A DNA stretch of 64,000 nt from Brevibacillus composti (GTDB taxonomy: Bacteria; Bacillota; Bacilli; Brevibacillales; Brevibacillaceae): the NCBI RefSeq assembly GCF_016406105.1, contig NZ_CP066308.1:2701501-2765500 (forward strand), given 5' to 3'. A program made the translations under genes and the position numbers. Positions 1 to 7,552 of the stretch are shown here, in pieces. How positions within the stretch are numbered: position 1 is the first letter of the stretch; the number at the start of each line of letters is the position of its first letter. The notes under the pieces are model-generated. The model was not told the DNA's origin. It ran no database searches and worked only from the letters and a program-made list of their open reading frames with translations.

Positions 1-539
1 ATCATGCACAGGTCTTCGACTTGATGGGACTGGACGATAATTCTGTGCTCGTCACGCATGTGGGCGGCGTCTACAATGACAAGGAGACTTCCCTAAAGCG
101 GTTTGCTGAGCATTTTGCACTGCTGCCCGAGTCCGTCAAACGAAGGCTGGTCGTCGAAAATGACGACACCTCCTTCACGATGCTGGACGTGCTCACGCTC
201 TGTGAAGAGATCGGCATTCCCATGGTGCTGGACGTGCATCACCACCAGGTGCACAACAACGGCGAGGATCTCTATGAATACGTTCCGCGAATTCTCGCGA
301 CGTGGGGAAACCGCAGGCCGAAGATGCACTTTTCCTCCCCCAAGTCGCAGGAAGATGTGCGGGCCCATGCTGACGAGATTGATGCCAGCCATTTTATCGA
401 GTGGGTATCCCGGATGAGCGATTATGACCTCGATGTGATGCTGGAGTGCAAAAATAAGGATGACGCCCTGCTGGCGCTGAGAAGAGACATGCATAAAGCT
501 GGGGTTTCCGTTGAAGCGCACGCACTTGGACAAAAATGA
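1..539 (+). CDS. uvsE: UV damage endonuclease UvsE, C-terminal part (cut by window edge)
   Basis: The reading frame is open from the first bases of the window, so the N-terminal part lies outside. The visible 178 or so residues match the TIM-barrel UvsE/UVDE family, which nicks DNA 5' of UV photoproducts and starts an alternative excision repair route. Diagnostic stretches are VTHVGGVYNDKE, LVVENDD, VLDVHHHQVHN and KMHFSSPKSQ, which hold the His, Glu and Asp metal ligands of the family. The family often occurs in spore formers, where it complements spore photoproduct lyase; splB is also in this window. The in-frame ATG at 24 is internal and is not the start. Family assignment is firm; the full length cannot be judged. 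Confidence 0.93.
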   Translation, partial: HAQVFDLMGLDDNSVLVTHVGGVYNDKETSLKRFAEHFALLPESVKRRLVVENDDTSFTMLDVLTLCEEIGIPMVLDVHHHQVHNNGEDLYEYVPRILATWGNRRPKMHFSSPKSQEDVRAHADEIDASHFIEWVSRMSDYDLDVMLECKNKDDALLALRRDMHKAGVSVEAHALGQK

Positions 540-582
540 GCCCTATCCGTCAACACGTGGAGAGGGCAGCGAGAGCGGGAAG

Positions 583-619
583 CAAAAAAAAAAAAACGCG
601 GCTCACAGTGAGCTGCGTT
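583..619 (-). terminator. Rho-independent terminator for the coat-like gene
   Basis: A hairpin at 595-619 (arms around AACGCG and GCTCA, 3-base loop) is followed on the minus strand by about 13 T residues (the A-run at 584-596). It lies between the convergent uvsE and the leftward coat-like gene. The T-run makes it strongest for the leftward transcript. Confidence 0.85.
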
Positions 620-639
620 CTTTGCGTATGCTGAATTGA

Positions 640-1281
640 TCAGCAGCCGCAATCACATCCGGTTGAGGAAGAGCCGTGTCGGCGGCTGTACCTGTACGAC
701 CGTTTCCGGGAGGAGCGGTAATCGGATGAGCCGTACCCGGACGAGGAGGAGCTGCTTTCCATGCGGTACTGCGGATAACAGCTGTCGTAGTAGTGGCGCA
801 TTCTCCGTTTATGGTGCTGGTACTGGCGGTAATACATGTTGTACTTTTTCCGTTGGTGGCGGTACTGTTCGCACTTTTGCCGATAGTGATGCATCCGCTC
901 CATGTGCATCCTGTAACGGAACAGAAGCATCTCCAGATTTACCGAAGACTCCATTTTGGGCCGGGCAGGCATCCTGTGTCTGGAAGGCGGCCTGCGGTTT
1001 GGCGACATGTTCGGTGACGGCATATTGGGTGATGGCATGTTGGGCGACGGCATCATCGGCCTCGGCATCATCCGGTACGGCATTTGGGGAGATGGCATGT
1101 TAGGCGATGGCATGTTGGGCGACGGCATGTTGGGCGATGGCATATTTGGCGATGGCATCATGGGCGATGGCATAATCGGCGACGGCAGATTCGGCGACGG
1201 CTTAGGCATTTCTTTGGGCCGGCGTGGCATCGGCCGGGCTGGCGGCATTGGCGGCATATTACGGCGGTTTTCCAATCTCAC
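640..1281 (-). CDS. Met/Pro pentapeptide-repeat, Tyr/His/Ser-rich coat-like protein
   Basis: A 213-residue low-complexity protein with no recognised catalytic domain. Residues about 25-95 are a run of MPSPN-type pentapeptides (variants MPSPM, MPSPI, MPSPQ, MPYRM, MPRPM). The middle is basic and rich in Tyr, His and Arg, then comes a Ser/Gly/Tyr stretch, and the last residues are CDCGC. Repeats, Tyr/His richness and a Cys-rich tail are usual in spore coat or exosporium proteins of Bacillales, so a structural spore-surface role is inferred from composition only. The start is taken as the GTG at 1281 behind AGAGAGG; a TTG at 1275 has better spacing. The repeat number is likely to vary between strains. 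Confidence 0.6.
   Translation of the reverse strand: MRLENRRNMPPMPPARPMPRRPKEMPKPSPNLPSPIMPSPMMPSPNMPSPNMPSPNMPSPNMPSPQMPYRMMPRPMMPSPNMPSPNMPSPNMSPNRRPPSRHRMPARPKMESSVNLEMLLFRYRMHMERMHHYRQKCEQYRHQRKKYNMYYRQYQHHKRRMRHYYDSCYPQYRMESSSSSSGYGSSDYRSSRKRSYRYSRRHGSSSTGCDCGC
1012..1206 (-). repeat. 15-bp coding tandem repeat array (MPSPN units)
   Basis: Imperfect 15-bp units, read on the plus strand as variants of GGCATGTTGGGCGAT, run through this stretch and encode the pentapeptide repeat of the coat-like protein. A central block (about 1050-1090) has diverged. The units are in register with the reading frame, so slippage would change protein length without a frameshift. Confidence 0.8.
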
Positions 1282-1422
1282 ACGTCCTCTCTAATGAAAT
1301 CGCACAGTACATGGTATGACATTCACCCGTCCAGAGAAACGACACTTGCCCATATTCTGCAAAAAACAGCGCCCTTTTTTGGTCGATTTGGTACCGGCTC
1401 AGGATCCCTTCACCTGACAACG

Positions 1423-3027
1423 GTATGAGTAAAATGTTCGTGGGCAAACCGAAAAGAAATTTTTGAAGAAAAATCAGTTGGAGGGTATAGAAAAGGGCTT
1501 CTCTTCTTGGTAAAGTGTAAAGCGCCAAAACCAAACACACCAAGGAGGAGAAACCCTGTGAGCAAGTTTACCACGGAATTTCCCACAATGAAAGAGCTTG
1601 AAACGTTGTTGTTTCGAACGTTGCAGGAACAGTTCGCTGCCGGTATGGCTTATATTTTGGAAGCGTTGGACGAGTATCTGATGCATCAACGGGATCATTC
1701 ACGCTTTCGGCTGAAGGACCAACGAGAAGTCCAGATCGACACGCTCTTTGGTACGGTTCGATTCAAACGGCGATTGTATCAGGATCGCGTGAAGGGTCAA
1801 CATGTGTATTTGTTGGATCGTATGCTGGCCTTTGACGGGCGGGAGAAGCTAAGCCCGTTTTTGGAAGAGATAGCGATCGAATTTGCTAGCCAAGGCCCCT
1901 CGTACCGGGACAGCGCAAAACGCTTGGAAGCGTTACTGGGGTATCGGGTACTGAGCCATGAGGCCATTCGGGACAAACTAATCACGCGGGTTGAACAAGC
2001 ATCAACCATCGTGTCGAAAGCGACCCGAAGGTCGGTTCGCGTATTGTTTGTGGAAGTGGATGGACTTTACACCTCATTGCAGAGGCAACGCCAGCGGGGA
2101 ATGGAAAATCGAATGGCGATTGTGCACGAAGGATGGGAACAAGAGGGGGACCGAGTGCGGCTTAGGTCGAAACGCCATTACCTGCATACGACGAAGGGAG
2201 AGTTCTGGGAAGGGTTTGGCGACTTTCTGGTTCGTCATTACGACATGGATGAAAACACATGGATCGTAGTCAATGGGGATGGGGCCAATTGGATTGGAGA
2301 ATGCGAATCCTACTTTCACCGCTGTATTTACACACTGGATCGCTTTCATGTGGCGCGAGAATTGCGCCGATTCCTGGGTCAGTTGCCAGAGACGTGGCAG
2401 ACGGTAAGGCAGGCGTTGGCGGCCTTTGAAGCGGATATCTTGCTGGCGACAGTAGAGTCCGTACCGGAGGAAAAGATTCTGGAAGAGCACCGGAACGAAT
2501 GGCGGAAATACGTGGCCTATTTACGGCGGCATCGAAGGCATCTTATCGACTATCGAAAGGTTCTGGGTGAAGCTGGTATCGACACGACGGGCATGCGTCC
2601 AATGGGGAGTGCGGAAGCGCAAATGCGGGTGATGGCAAAAAGGACCAAACGAGGCGGCTACAGTTGGAGTGTACGGGGAGTACAAGCGATGTTGCGAGCC
2701 ATTATGGCACGACAAGAGGGAAGTCGTTTGAGCGGCCAGGCGATAGCGAAGAAGCAAGTGTTACAGCCCAACCCAATGGTCCGAGTGAAGGACTTGCTAC
2801 GGGAAGTGAAAGAGCAGGCAAAAGGCTATATAAACGGGACGATCCGCCTGTTGCACGGGCCATATCAAAGCAGCCCTACCGGGCTGGCCTTAAAAGCCCT
2901 TCGCGGATGAGGCAAAAATCGAGTGGAAGAAAGGAATCATACAAAAATAAAGCGCTTTCAAGAAGAGGAAACCAGAAGTCTTATTTTGGAGACAAAAAAA
3001 TCCTGCCCACTATGGCTTGACTCACAC
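1423..3027 (+). mobile_element. ISLre2-family insertion sequence, apparently complete
   Basis: The element is about 1.6 kb with one transposase gene. The 14-base string CACCTGACAACGGT occurs in direct orientation at 1411-1424 and 3025-3038, outside the two ends. The ends inside it are imperfect inverted repeats (left from GTATGAGT, right ending ACTCACAC; both carry GTGGGCA about 15 bases further in). Placing the ends at 1423 and 3027 leaves a 9-bp target duplication, CTGACAACG. The exact edge could shift by a few bases because target and repeat overlap. It landed about 20 bp upstream of the promoter that reads toward hutH. Confidence 0.85.
1558..2910 (+). CDS. ISLre2 (UPF0236) family transposase
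   Basis: A 450-residue protein of the UPF0236/ISLre2 family. It shows the family pattern of an N-terminal helical region, a central part with FVEVDGLY and VVNGDGANWI (acidic residues expected in the active centre) and a C-terminal basic region with the KRGGYSWS segment. The GTG at 1558 is chosen because AAGGAGGAG lies 8-16 bases upstream; the frame is open further upstream to 1507 without a ribosome binding site. Length is normal and there is no stop or frameshift, so the element is likely still active. Confidence 0.9.
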   Translation: MSKFTTEFPTMKELETLLFRTLQEQFAAGMAYILEALDEYLMHQRDHSRFRLKDQREVQIDTLFGTVRFKRRLYQDRVKGQHVYLLDRMLAFDGREKLSPFLEEIAIEFASQGPSYRDSAKRLEALLGYRVLSHEAIRDKLITRVEQASTIVSKATRRSVRVLFVEVDGLYTSLQRQRQRGMENRMAIVHEGWEQEGDRVRLRSKRHYLHTTKGEFWEGFGDFLVRHYDMDENTWIVVNGDGANWIGECESYFHRCIYTLDRFHVARELRRFLGQLPETWQTVRQALAAFEADILLATVESVPEEKILEEHRNEWRKYVAYLRRHRRHLIDYRKVLGEAGIDTTGMRPMGSAEAQMRVMAKRTKRGGYSWSVRGVQAMLRAIMARQEGSRLSGQAIAKKQVLQPNPMVRVKDLLREVKEQAKGYINGTIRLLHGPYQSSPTGLALKALRG

Positions 3028-3043
3028 CTGACAACGGTTTCAC

Positions 3044-3071
3044 TTGACACCATCGCAAGCAGTGCTACAAT
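3044..3071 (+). promoter_or_regulatory. Sigma-A type promoter toward hutH
   Basis: TTGACA at 3044-3049 and TACAAT at 3066-3071 are separated by 16 bp. It lies immediately downstream of the insertion sequence, whose right end is at about 3027, so the core promoter survived the insertion while any operator further upstream was displaced by 1.6 kb. Confidence 0.75.
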
Positions 3072-3127
3072 AAGGAGTATTAGAAATCATCTAAATAATT
3101 TGAGACAAACGGAAAGCGGGGACCAAG

Positions 3128-3220
3128 ATGCAGAATCGGGCGCTTTGCACGTTTTGGAAATTGAATACCCGCGAGGGAAGAGGGGTTAGGATCTAAAGTC
3201 CTAGCCCCTCTTCCTTTTTG
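3128..3220 (+). promoter_or_regulatory. Leader attenuator of hutH with possible 22-codon leader peptide
   Basis: Between the promoter and hutH lies a very strong terminator: a 14-bp stem with one G-U pair (3178-3191 with 3199-3212), a 7-base loop and a T-rich tail. A small reading frame (ATG 3128, TAA 3194-3196, weak GGGGA upstream) runs through the 5' arm and stops in the loop, so ribosomes translating it would prevent the stem from forming. In B. subtilis hut genes are controlled by HutP-dependent antitermination at a comparable terminator. No hutP gene is present here, and the HutP spacing of NAG triplets is not clearly met. The terminator is certain; the mechanism is open. Confidence 0.6.
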
Positions 3221-3250
3221 TTCTCTGCTATGCTAAAGGAGGAAACAATC

Positions 3251-4753
3251 ATGAAATCATCTACAGTCATCCATTTGGACGGATACCAGCTGTCCATCGA
3301 ACAAGTCGCTGCTATTGCCAGAGAGCGTCTGCAAATCGAACTGGCGCCAGAAGCGATGGAAAGGGTCCGCCTCTCGCGTGCCATGGTCGAAGAGATGGTG
3401 AGCAGCCAACAGGTGGTCTACGGCATAACCACCGGCTTCGGCAAGTTTTCCGACGTGGTCATCCCTGCCGAGGATGTCAGCCAGCTGCAGGAGAATCTGA
3501 TCATGAGCCATGCGTGCGGTATGGGGGAACCGTATCCGGCCGAAGTGGTCCGCGCGATGATGGCCTTGCGGATCAATGCGCTGGCCAAAGGCTACTCCGG
3601 CATTCGCGAGGATACGCTGCTCCTCTTGAAAGAGATGTGCAATCGCGGCGTCCATCCGATCATCCCGCAGCAAGGCTCACTCGGCGCTAGCGGCGACTTG
3701 GCTCCCCTGGCCCATATGGTGCTCGTCATGCTCGGAAAAGGAGAGGCGGAGTACCAGGGCAGCCGGATGCCGGGTCTTGATGCTCTGCACGCAGCCGGCT
3801 TGAAGCCTGTCCGTCTGGAAGCAAAGGAAGGGCTCGCCTTGATCAACGGCACCCAAGCGATGACGGCGCTGCTTTGCCTCGCGGTAACAGATGCGAAAAT
3901 CCTCATCGAAAACGCAGATGTCGTGGCCGCGATGACAGTCGAAGCCCTGCACGGGATTCCCAAGGCGTTTGATCCGCAGCTCCACCTTGTCCGGCCTCAT
4001 CCCGGTCAGCAGGAGTCTGCGCGGAAGCTGCTGGAACATCTGGCCGGAAGCGAGCGCACGACTGCCCAGGGAGCGCTGCGGGTTCAGGACGCCTACAGCC
4101 TGCGCTGCGTTCCGCAAGTTCACGGAGCGACTCGCGATGCCTGGGATTATGTGTACGCGGCCGTCACACGTGAATGCAACAGCGTCACGGACAACCCGAT
4201 TCTCTTTTCGGAGACAGGAGATGTGATCTCGGGCGGCAATTTCCACGGTCAGCCGATGGCACTGGCTGCCGACTTTTTGGCGATTGCCATCGCGGAGCTG
4301 GCCAATATCTCGGAGAGACGGACCGAACGGCTGGTTAATCCGCAGCTCAGCGGATTGCCCGGCTTCTTGACCGAAAAAGGCGGCCTGCACTCCGGCTTTA
4401 TGATCACCCAGTATGTGGCCGCATCCATCGTGTCGGAGAACAAAGTGCTCTGCCACCCTGCCTCTGTCGATTCGATCCCCTCCTCAGCAAATCAGGAGGA
4501 CCATGTCAGCATGGGAACGACGGCAGCCCGAAAACTGCGGACGATTCTCTCCAACTCCGCGAAGGTGCTGGGGATCGAGTATCTGGCGGCTGCCCAGGCG
4601 ATCGAATTCGGCAAAGGAAAACTGGGAGCGGGCACAGAGCAAGCCTATGCCAAAATCCGTCAGGCGATCCCCCCTCTCGCAGACGACAGGGAGATGCATC
4701 TCGATATGCGCAAGGCGGAAGAGCTAATTGCCGGCGGCTTTTTGGTCTCATAA
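3251..4753 (+). CDS. hutH: Histidine ammonia-lyase HutH
   Basis: A 500-residue cytoplasmic enzyme that deaminates L-histidine to urocanate and ammonia, the first step of histidine use. It shows the MIO-forming Ala-Ser-Gly triad at residues 146-148 in GSLGASGDLAPL, the YGITTGFG segment with the catalytic Tyr, LIMSHACGMGEP with the His typical of histidine rather than tyrosine lyases, and the conserved NSVTDNP and QEDHVSM stretches. Length is normal. The ATG at 3251 has AAAGGAGG just upstream. No other hut gene follows; the next gene is unrelated, so the rest of the pathway must be elsewhere. The upstream terminator suggests expression depends on antitermination. Confidence 0.96.
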   Translation: MKSSTVIHLDGYQLSIEQVAAIARERLQIELAPEAMERVRLSRAMVEEMVSSQQVVYGITTGFGKFSDVVIPAEDVSQLQENLIMSHACGMGEPYPAEVVRAMMALRINALAKGYSGIREDTLLLLKEMCNRGVHPIIPQQGSLGASGDLAPLAHMVLVMLGKGEAEYQGSRMPGLDALHAAGLKPVRLEAKEGLALINGTQAMTALLCLAVTDAKILIENADVVAAMTVEALHGIPKAFDPQLHLVRPHPGQQESARKLLEHLAGSERTTAQGALRVQDAYSLRCVPQVHGATRDAWDYVYAAVTRECNSVTDNPILFSETGDVISGGNFHGQPMALAADFLAIAIAELANISERRTERLVNPQLSGLPGFLTEKGGLHSGFMITQYVAASIVSENKVLCHPASVDSIPSSANQEDHVSMGTTAARKLRTILSNSAKVLGIEYLAAAQAIEFGKGKLGAGTEQAYAKIRQAIPPLADDREMHLDMRKAEELIAGGFLVS

Positions 4754-4895
4754 GCAAGCAGGGACGGACAGCCCGATGGCACCCCGGATCATCCTCCCTC
4801 GGGAAGCCTTTTAACCTGAGGGAAGCACTGGTATGATAGAGAGAGAAAGACCATTTCGAACAAAAATGGCTTTGATGGACAAGGAGGCGTCCGCC

Positions 4896-5312
4896 ATGTC
4901 GCGCACTCCCCGCCCGGAGACGATTCTGCTCTTCGATGGCGTCTGCAACTTCTGCCACGGCGCTGTTCGCTTTATCATCCCCCGGGATCCCCAGGGCCGC
5001 ATTCACTTTGCTTCCCTGCAGTCGGATACGGGCAAGCAATGCCTCAAGAGCTATGGATTGCCGGCGGAAGCCCTGTCTTCCGTCGTCTTGATCGATCATG
5101 GGAGAGCGTATCTCCATTCCGATGCCGTGCTCCGCACGCTCAGGCTTCTCGCGGGAGGCTGGCCGCTTTTGTCAGCCGCCGGCCGTCTCGTCCCCAGGAG
5201 GCTCCGGGATCGCCTGTATCGCTATATCGCCCGCAACCGGTACCGTTGGTTTGGCCAGGCAGATGCCTGCCTGATGCCCACTTCCGAGATGCGGGCCCGA
5301 TTCCTGGAGTAA
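4896..5312 (+). CDS. DCC-family (DUF393) thiol-disulfide oxidoreductase-like protein
   Basis: A 138-residue protein of the DUF393 family, named for the N-terminal DxxCxxC motif, here DGVCNFC near residue 16. The body (FASLQSDTGKQCLKSYGL, LIDHGRAYLHSDAVLRTLRLLAGGWPLL) is typical of the family. A redox role for the CxxC pair is inferred from its thioredoxin-like placement; no substrate is known. The ATG at 4896 is chosen because AAGGAGG sits 8 bases upstream. It stands alone between hutH and a convergent thioesterase. Confidence 0.88.
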   Translation: MSRTPRPETILLFDGVCNFCHGAVRFIIPRDPQGRIHFASLQSDTGKQCLKSYGLPAEALSSVVLIDHGRAYLHSDAVLRTLRLLAGGWPLLSAAGRLVPRRLRDRLYRYIARNRYRWFGQADACLMPTSEMRARFLE

Positions 5313-5314
5313 AT

Positions 5315-5354
5315 AAAAAAAGAGGCTGTGCCCTTGCGGCATTGCCTCTTTTTC
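5315..5354. terminator. Bidirectional terminator
   Basis: Arms AAAAAGAGGC (ending 5325) and GCCTCTTTTT (5344-5353) form a stem with A and T runs on both sides. It separates the convergent DCC-family gene and the thioesterase gene. Confidence 0.85.
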
Positions 5355-5368
5355 ATTTGATCTCTTGC

Positions 5369-5878
5369 TTAGATATTCTTTGTGATATTCAACTGGCTTG
5401 TGAACGCTTCTGTGCTCCGCTTCCGTTCCTTGCGCATCCGTTTGCGCTCCTCGGCCGTCTCGAACAGATAGCGTTCCTCCTCTGTCTCCGGCACAATCGG
5501 CGGCACCGGCGTCGGCTTGCCGTCCTCTCCGAGCGCCACGAACGTGAGGAAAGAGGTGGCGGTCAGCGTGCGCTCGCCAGTCTGCAAATCTTCCGAGATG
5601 ATCTTCACAAATACCTCCATCGAGGATGTCCCCGCATAGGAGACAATCGCTTCGAGGCAGACGGAGTGACCCATTTTCACAGGAGATAAAAAATCTATGG
5701 AGTCCATCGAGGCGGTGACAACCGGACGGCGAGCATGTCTCATCGCCGCGATGGCAGCCACCTCGTCAATGTAAGCCATCATTTTGCCCCCGAACATCGT
5801 GCCGTGATAGTTGGTGTCCGAAGGCTGTACCAGGGAGGCTTGAATCGTACGGGATTCCGTTGTGGTCTTCGCTTTCAT
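5369..5878 (-). CDS. Acyl-CoA thioesterase (hot-dog fold, YkhA-like)
   Basis: A 169-residue member of the BFIT/YkhA class of hot-dog acyl-CoA hydrolases, which release free fatty acids from CoA. The family signature is clear: QPSDTNYHGTMFGGKMMAYIDEVA, with the Asn and Asp positions used in catalysis, then ASMDSIDFLSPVKMGH. The last 35 residues are charged and helical (ETAEERKRMRKERKR), a usual extension. The ATG at 5878 has AAAGGAG about 11 bases upstream. Confidence 0.9.
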   Translation of the reverse strand: MKAKTTTESRTIQASLVQPSDTNYHGTMFGGKMMAYIDEVAAIAAMRHARRPVVTASMDSIDFLSPVKMGHSVCLEAIVSYAGTSSMEVFVKIISEDLQTGERTLTATSFLTFVALGEDGKPTPVPPIVPETEEERYLFETAEERKRMRKERKRSTEAFTSQLNITKNI

Positions 5879-5937
5879 CTTCTTTGCTGCTCCTTTGCCA
5901 ATCTACTAGAGATAACCCCGTCATCATATCATATCCG

Positions 5938-6720
5938 TTATCGTCGATCCAATACCGCGAGTTGCTGATGCTCCTGCCGGTGGAGCAGGTCCAGCGCCTT
6001 CTCCGCATCCGGCCCGAGGATGGCATGCAGCAACGGCAGATTCCACCGGTAGGCGGCTTTATACCCGCTCGGGGCAAAATGCTCGCCGTCCAGATGGCGG
6101 GCCGCCTGCCGCCTCTCGAGGCTGGCGCAGTAAAACTGCTCCAGATAATCGGTTCCCCACCGGGAAAAAGCGGCAGTCTCCTCGGTCAAGGCGGTGAGCA
6201 GGACCAGCTCCCCCGTATTGATCAGCTCCAGCGGATAGAGCTGGCAGCTAAACGGCTTGAGGGGAACCACCTCCACCCCCGCCTTCTCCGCATAGGCGTG
6301 AATCGAGCAGCCGTAGCGTCCGTTCATCTCTTTGTAAAAGAGGCAGTTGCCGTGCTCCATGCGAATTGTGCCGTAGCCGAAATACTTGTCCCAGATGCCC
6401 TCCGAGGCAAGGCTTTGCTGCTCCCGCTGCTTCCAGAACTGGCGGGCAATCGCTGCCGCTTCGCGATCCAAAAGGTCGGCCTGCCCATTCTCCATCGCGT
6501 AGGGCTGCCCCCCTTCGCAGCAGGTCTCGCGATGAACAAGGCGGCAATTGTCACAATCGAGATGAAATGGCCTGAGCAACGCCGGCAGGTCGAGCAGCAC
6601 CCCTCCGAGCTGTATGAGAGAAGCCCGGTGTTTCTTGATGTACTTCCTGCAGGCATAGGCCTCTTTCTCCGTGATCGGATCGGAGGTTCCCATATAGCGA
6701 ACCGCTTCCTGTTCGCTCAT
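5938..6720 (-). CDS. Cysteine-cluster (YkgJ/DUF3109-like) protein
   Basis: A 260-residue protein with a set of Cys residues likely to bind Zn or Fe-S: CDNC, then ETCC, then GNCLFY, YGCSIH and FSCQLYPLE. This ordered pattern is that of the YkgJ-like zinc or iron chelating domain. Its function is unknown. The last part (ALTEETAAFSRWGTDY onward) is helical and without a known domain. Its start codon overlaps the stop of the upstream small gene by 4 bp (ATGA at 6717-6720), so the two are translationally coupled. Confidence 0.75.
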   Translation of the reverse strand: MSEQEAVRYMGTSDPITEKEAYACRKYIKKHRASLIQLGGVLLDLPALLRPFHLDCDNCRLVHRETCCEGGQPYAMENGQADLLDREAAAIARQFWKQREQQSLASEGIWDKYFGYGTIRMEHGNCLFYKEMNGRYGCSIHAYAEKAGVEVVPLKPFSCQLYPLELINTGELVLLTALTEETAAFSRWGTDYLEQFYCASLERRQAARHLDGEHFAPSGYKAAYRWNLPLLHAILGPDAEKALDLLHRQEHQQLAVLDRR

Positions 6721-7040
6721 CGGGTCAAAATAAGCTCCGCTTCGGTCCCAAAGATGGAGAGGCGCCCCTCCCCGAATTGAGCCAGATTCTCTTCCTCAGC
6801 CGGAAGTTCCATCAGGATCTCGACGTCTCCCTCTCCCTGCGCTTCGATCCGCATGTACAAATCCTTTTCCCCGAATTCATTGTCCGACAGCCTCCATTCC
6901 TGCAGCTGGCCTGTCAGTTCGGTCACTTCCTCCTCTTCCTCATCTCCGTCCCACTGGGTGAACACCACGCCCAGCTGCTGCCCGGCAAAATGCTCCTCCA
7001 GTGTTTTCAGCAATTCGTCATGTTTATGAATCTCCAACAT
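6717..7040 (-). CDS. Small acidic protein of unknown function
   Basis: A 107-residue strongly acidic protein (EEEEEVTELTG; ELPAEEENLAQFGEG) with no recognised domain, membrane segment or signal peptide. It overlaps the downstream Cys-cluster gene by an ATGA junction, and they are likely one operon. It probably folds as a mostly beta structure, judged by alternating hydrophobic positions; this is only inferred. An AGGGG-like site precedes the ATG at 7040. Confidence 0.7.
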   Translation of the reverse strand: MLEIHKHDELLKTLEEHFAGQQLGVVFTQWDGDEEEEEVTELTGQLQEWRLSDNEFGEKDLYMRIEAQGEGDVEILMELPAEEENLAQFGEGRLSIFGTEAELILTR

Positions 7041-7161
7041 TTACCCCTCCACGCGTGTTGTCCTGTCTTTATCATACCAAATTCTTGGCCCGAGAAAACT
7101 CGGCTTCGCCATCTGACAAAAAAATCCGCCTCGTCACGAACAAGGCGGAATGTTGTTTGCT

Positions 7162-7446
7162 CTAGCTGACCTTGCTGATCATCTGGGCGAGCGCAAAATC
7201 TTTTCCTGTTAACCCCTGTGCTTCTTTGCTGGATACGGTGAAGGTGACCCTCTCCTGGTGAATGCGGATTTCTACATGACGGCTGTCTTGTTCCAACAGC
7301 TCGGCTACCCTGCCCACGAAGCTGATCGCCGCAGGAAAGTCACTGAACTGGTATGTGCGGGACAGCGCCATGGATTCCTCTCTCAATTGCCAGCCGGGAA
7401 CTTTTCCTAGATACAGTTTGACTTGCTCCAGCGAAAGCTTGCTCAT
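7162..7446 (-). CDS. Pterin-4a-carbinolamine dehydratase-like protein with altered active site
   Basis: A 94-residue protein of the PCD/DCoH family, which dehydrates 4a-hydroxytetrahydrobiopterin. The fold pattern is clear: GWQLREESMALSRTYQFSDFPAAISFVGRVAELLEQ, then the EIRI strand, VTFTV and LTGKDFALAQMI. The usual His-His-Pro active-site signature is replaced by Arg-His-Val (residues SRHVEI), so catalysis may be lost or changed. The start is the ATG at 7446, opening with MSKLSLEQVK; an ATG at 7473 is in frame but lacks a better ribosome site. It stands as a single gene. Confidence 0.82.
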   Translation of the reverse strand: MSKLSLEQVKLYLGKVPGWQLREESMALSRTYQFSDFPAAISFVGRVAELLEQDSRHVEIRIHQERVTFTVSSKEAQGLTGKDFALAQMISKVS

Positions 7447-7552
7447 CAGCGCACCCCCATCCTCCCTCATCACTTGGTTTCCACCATCATATTCACGATG
7501 AGAACGGGTTAGTCACGCAAATCTGCGAATTCCGCTACTTTTTCCGCCCATT

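Noticed and set aside
1012..1206. Short regular repeats that could suggest a CRISPR array
   Set aside because: The units are tandem 15-mers without spacers and code in register for MPSPN pentapeptides.
3044..3220. T-box riboswitch ahead of hutH
   Set aside because: The conserved T-box antiterminator sequence and specifier stem are not visible; only a terminator and a short frame are present.
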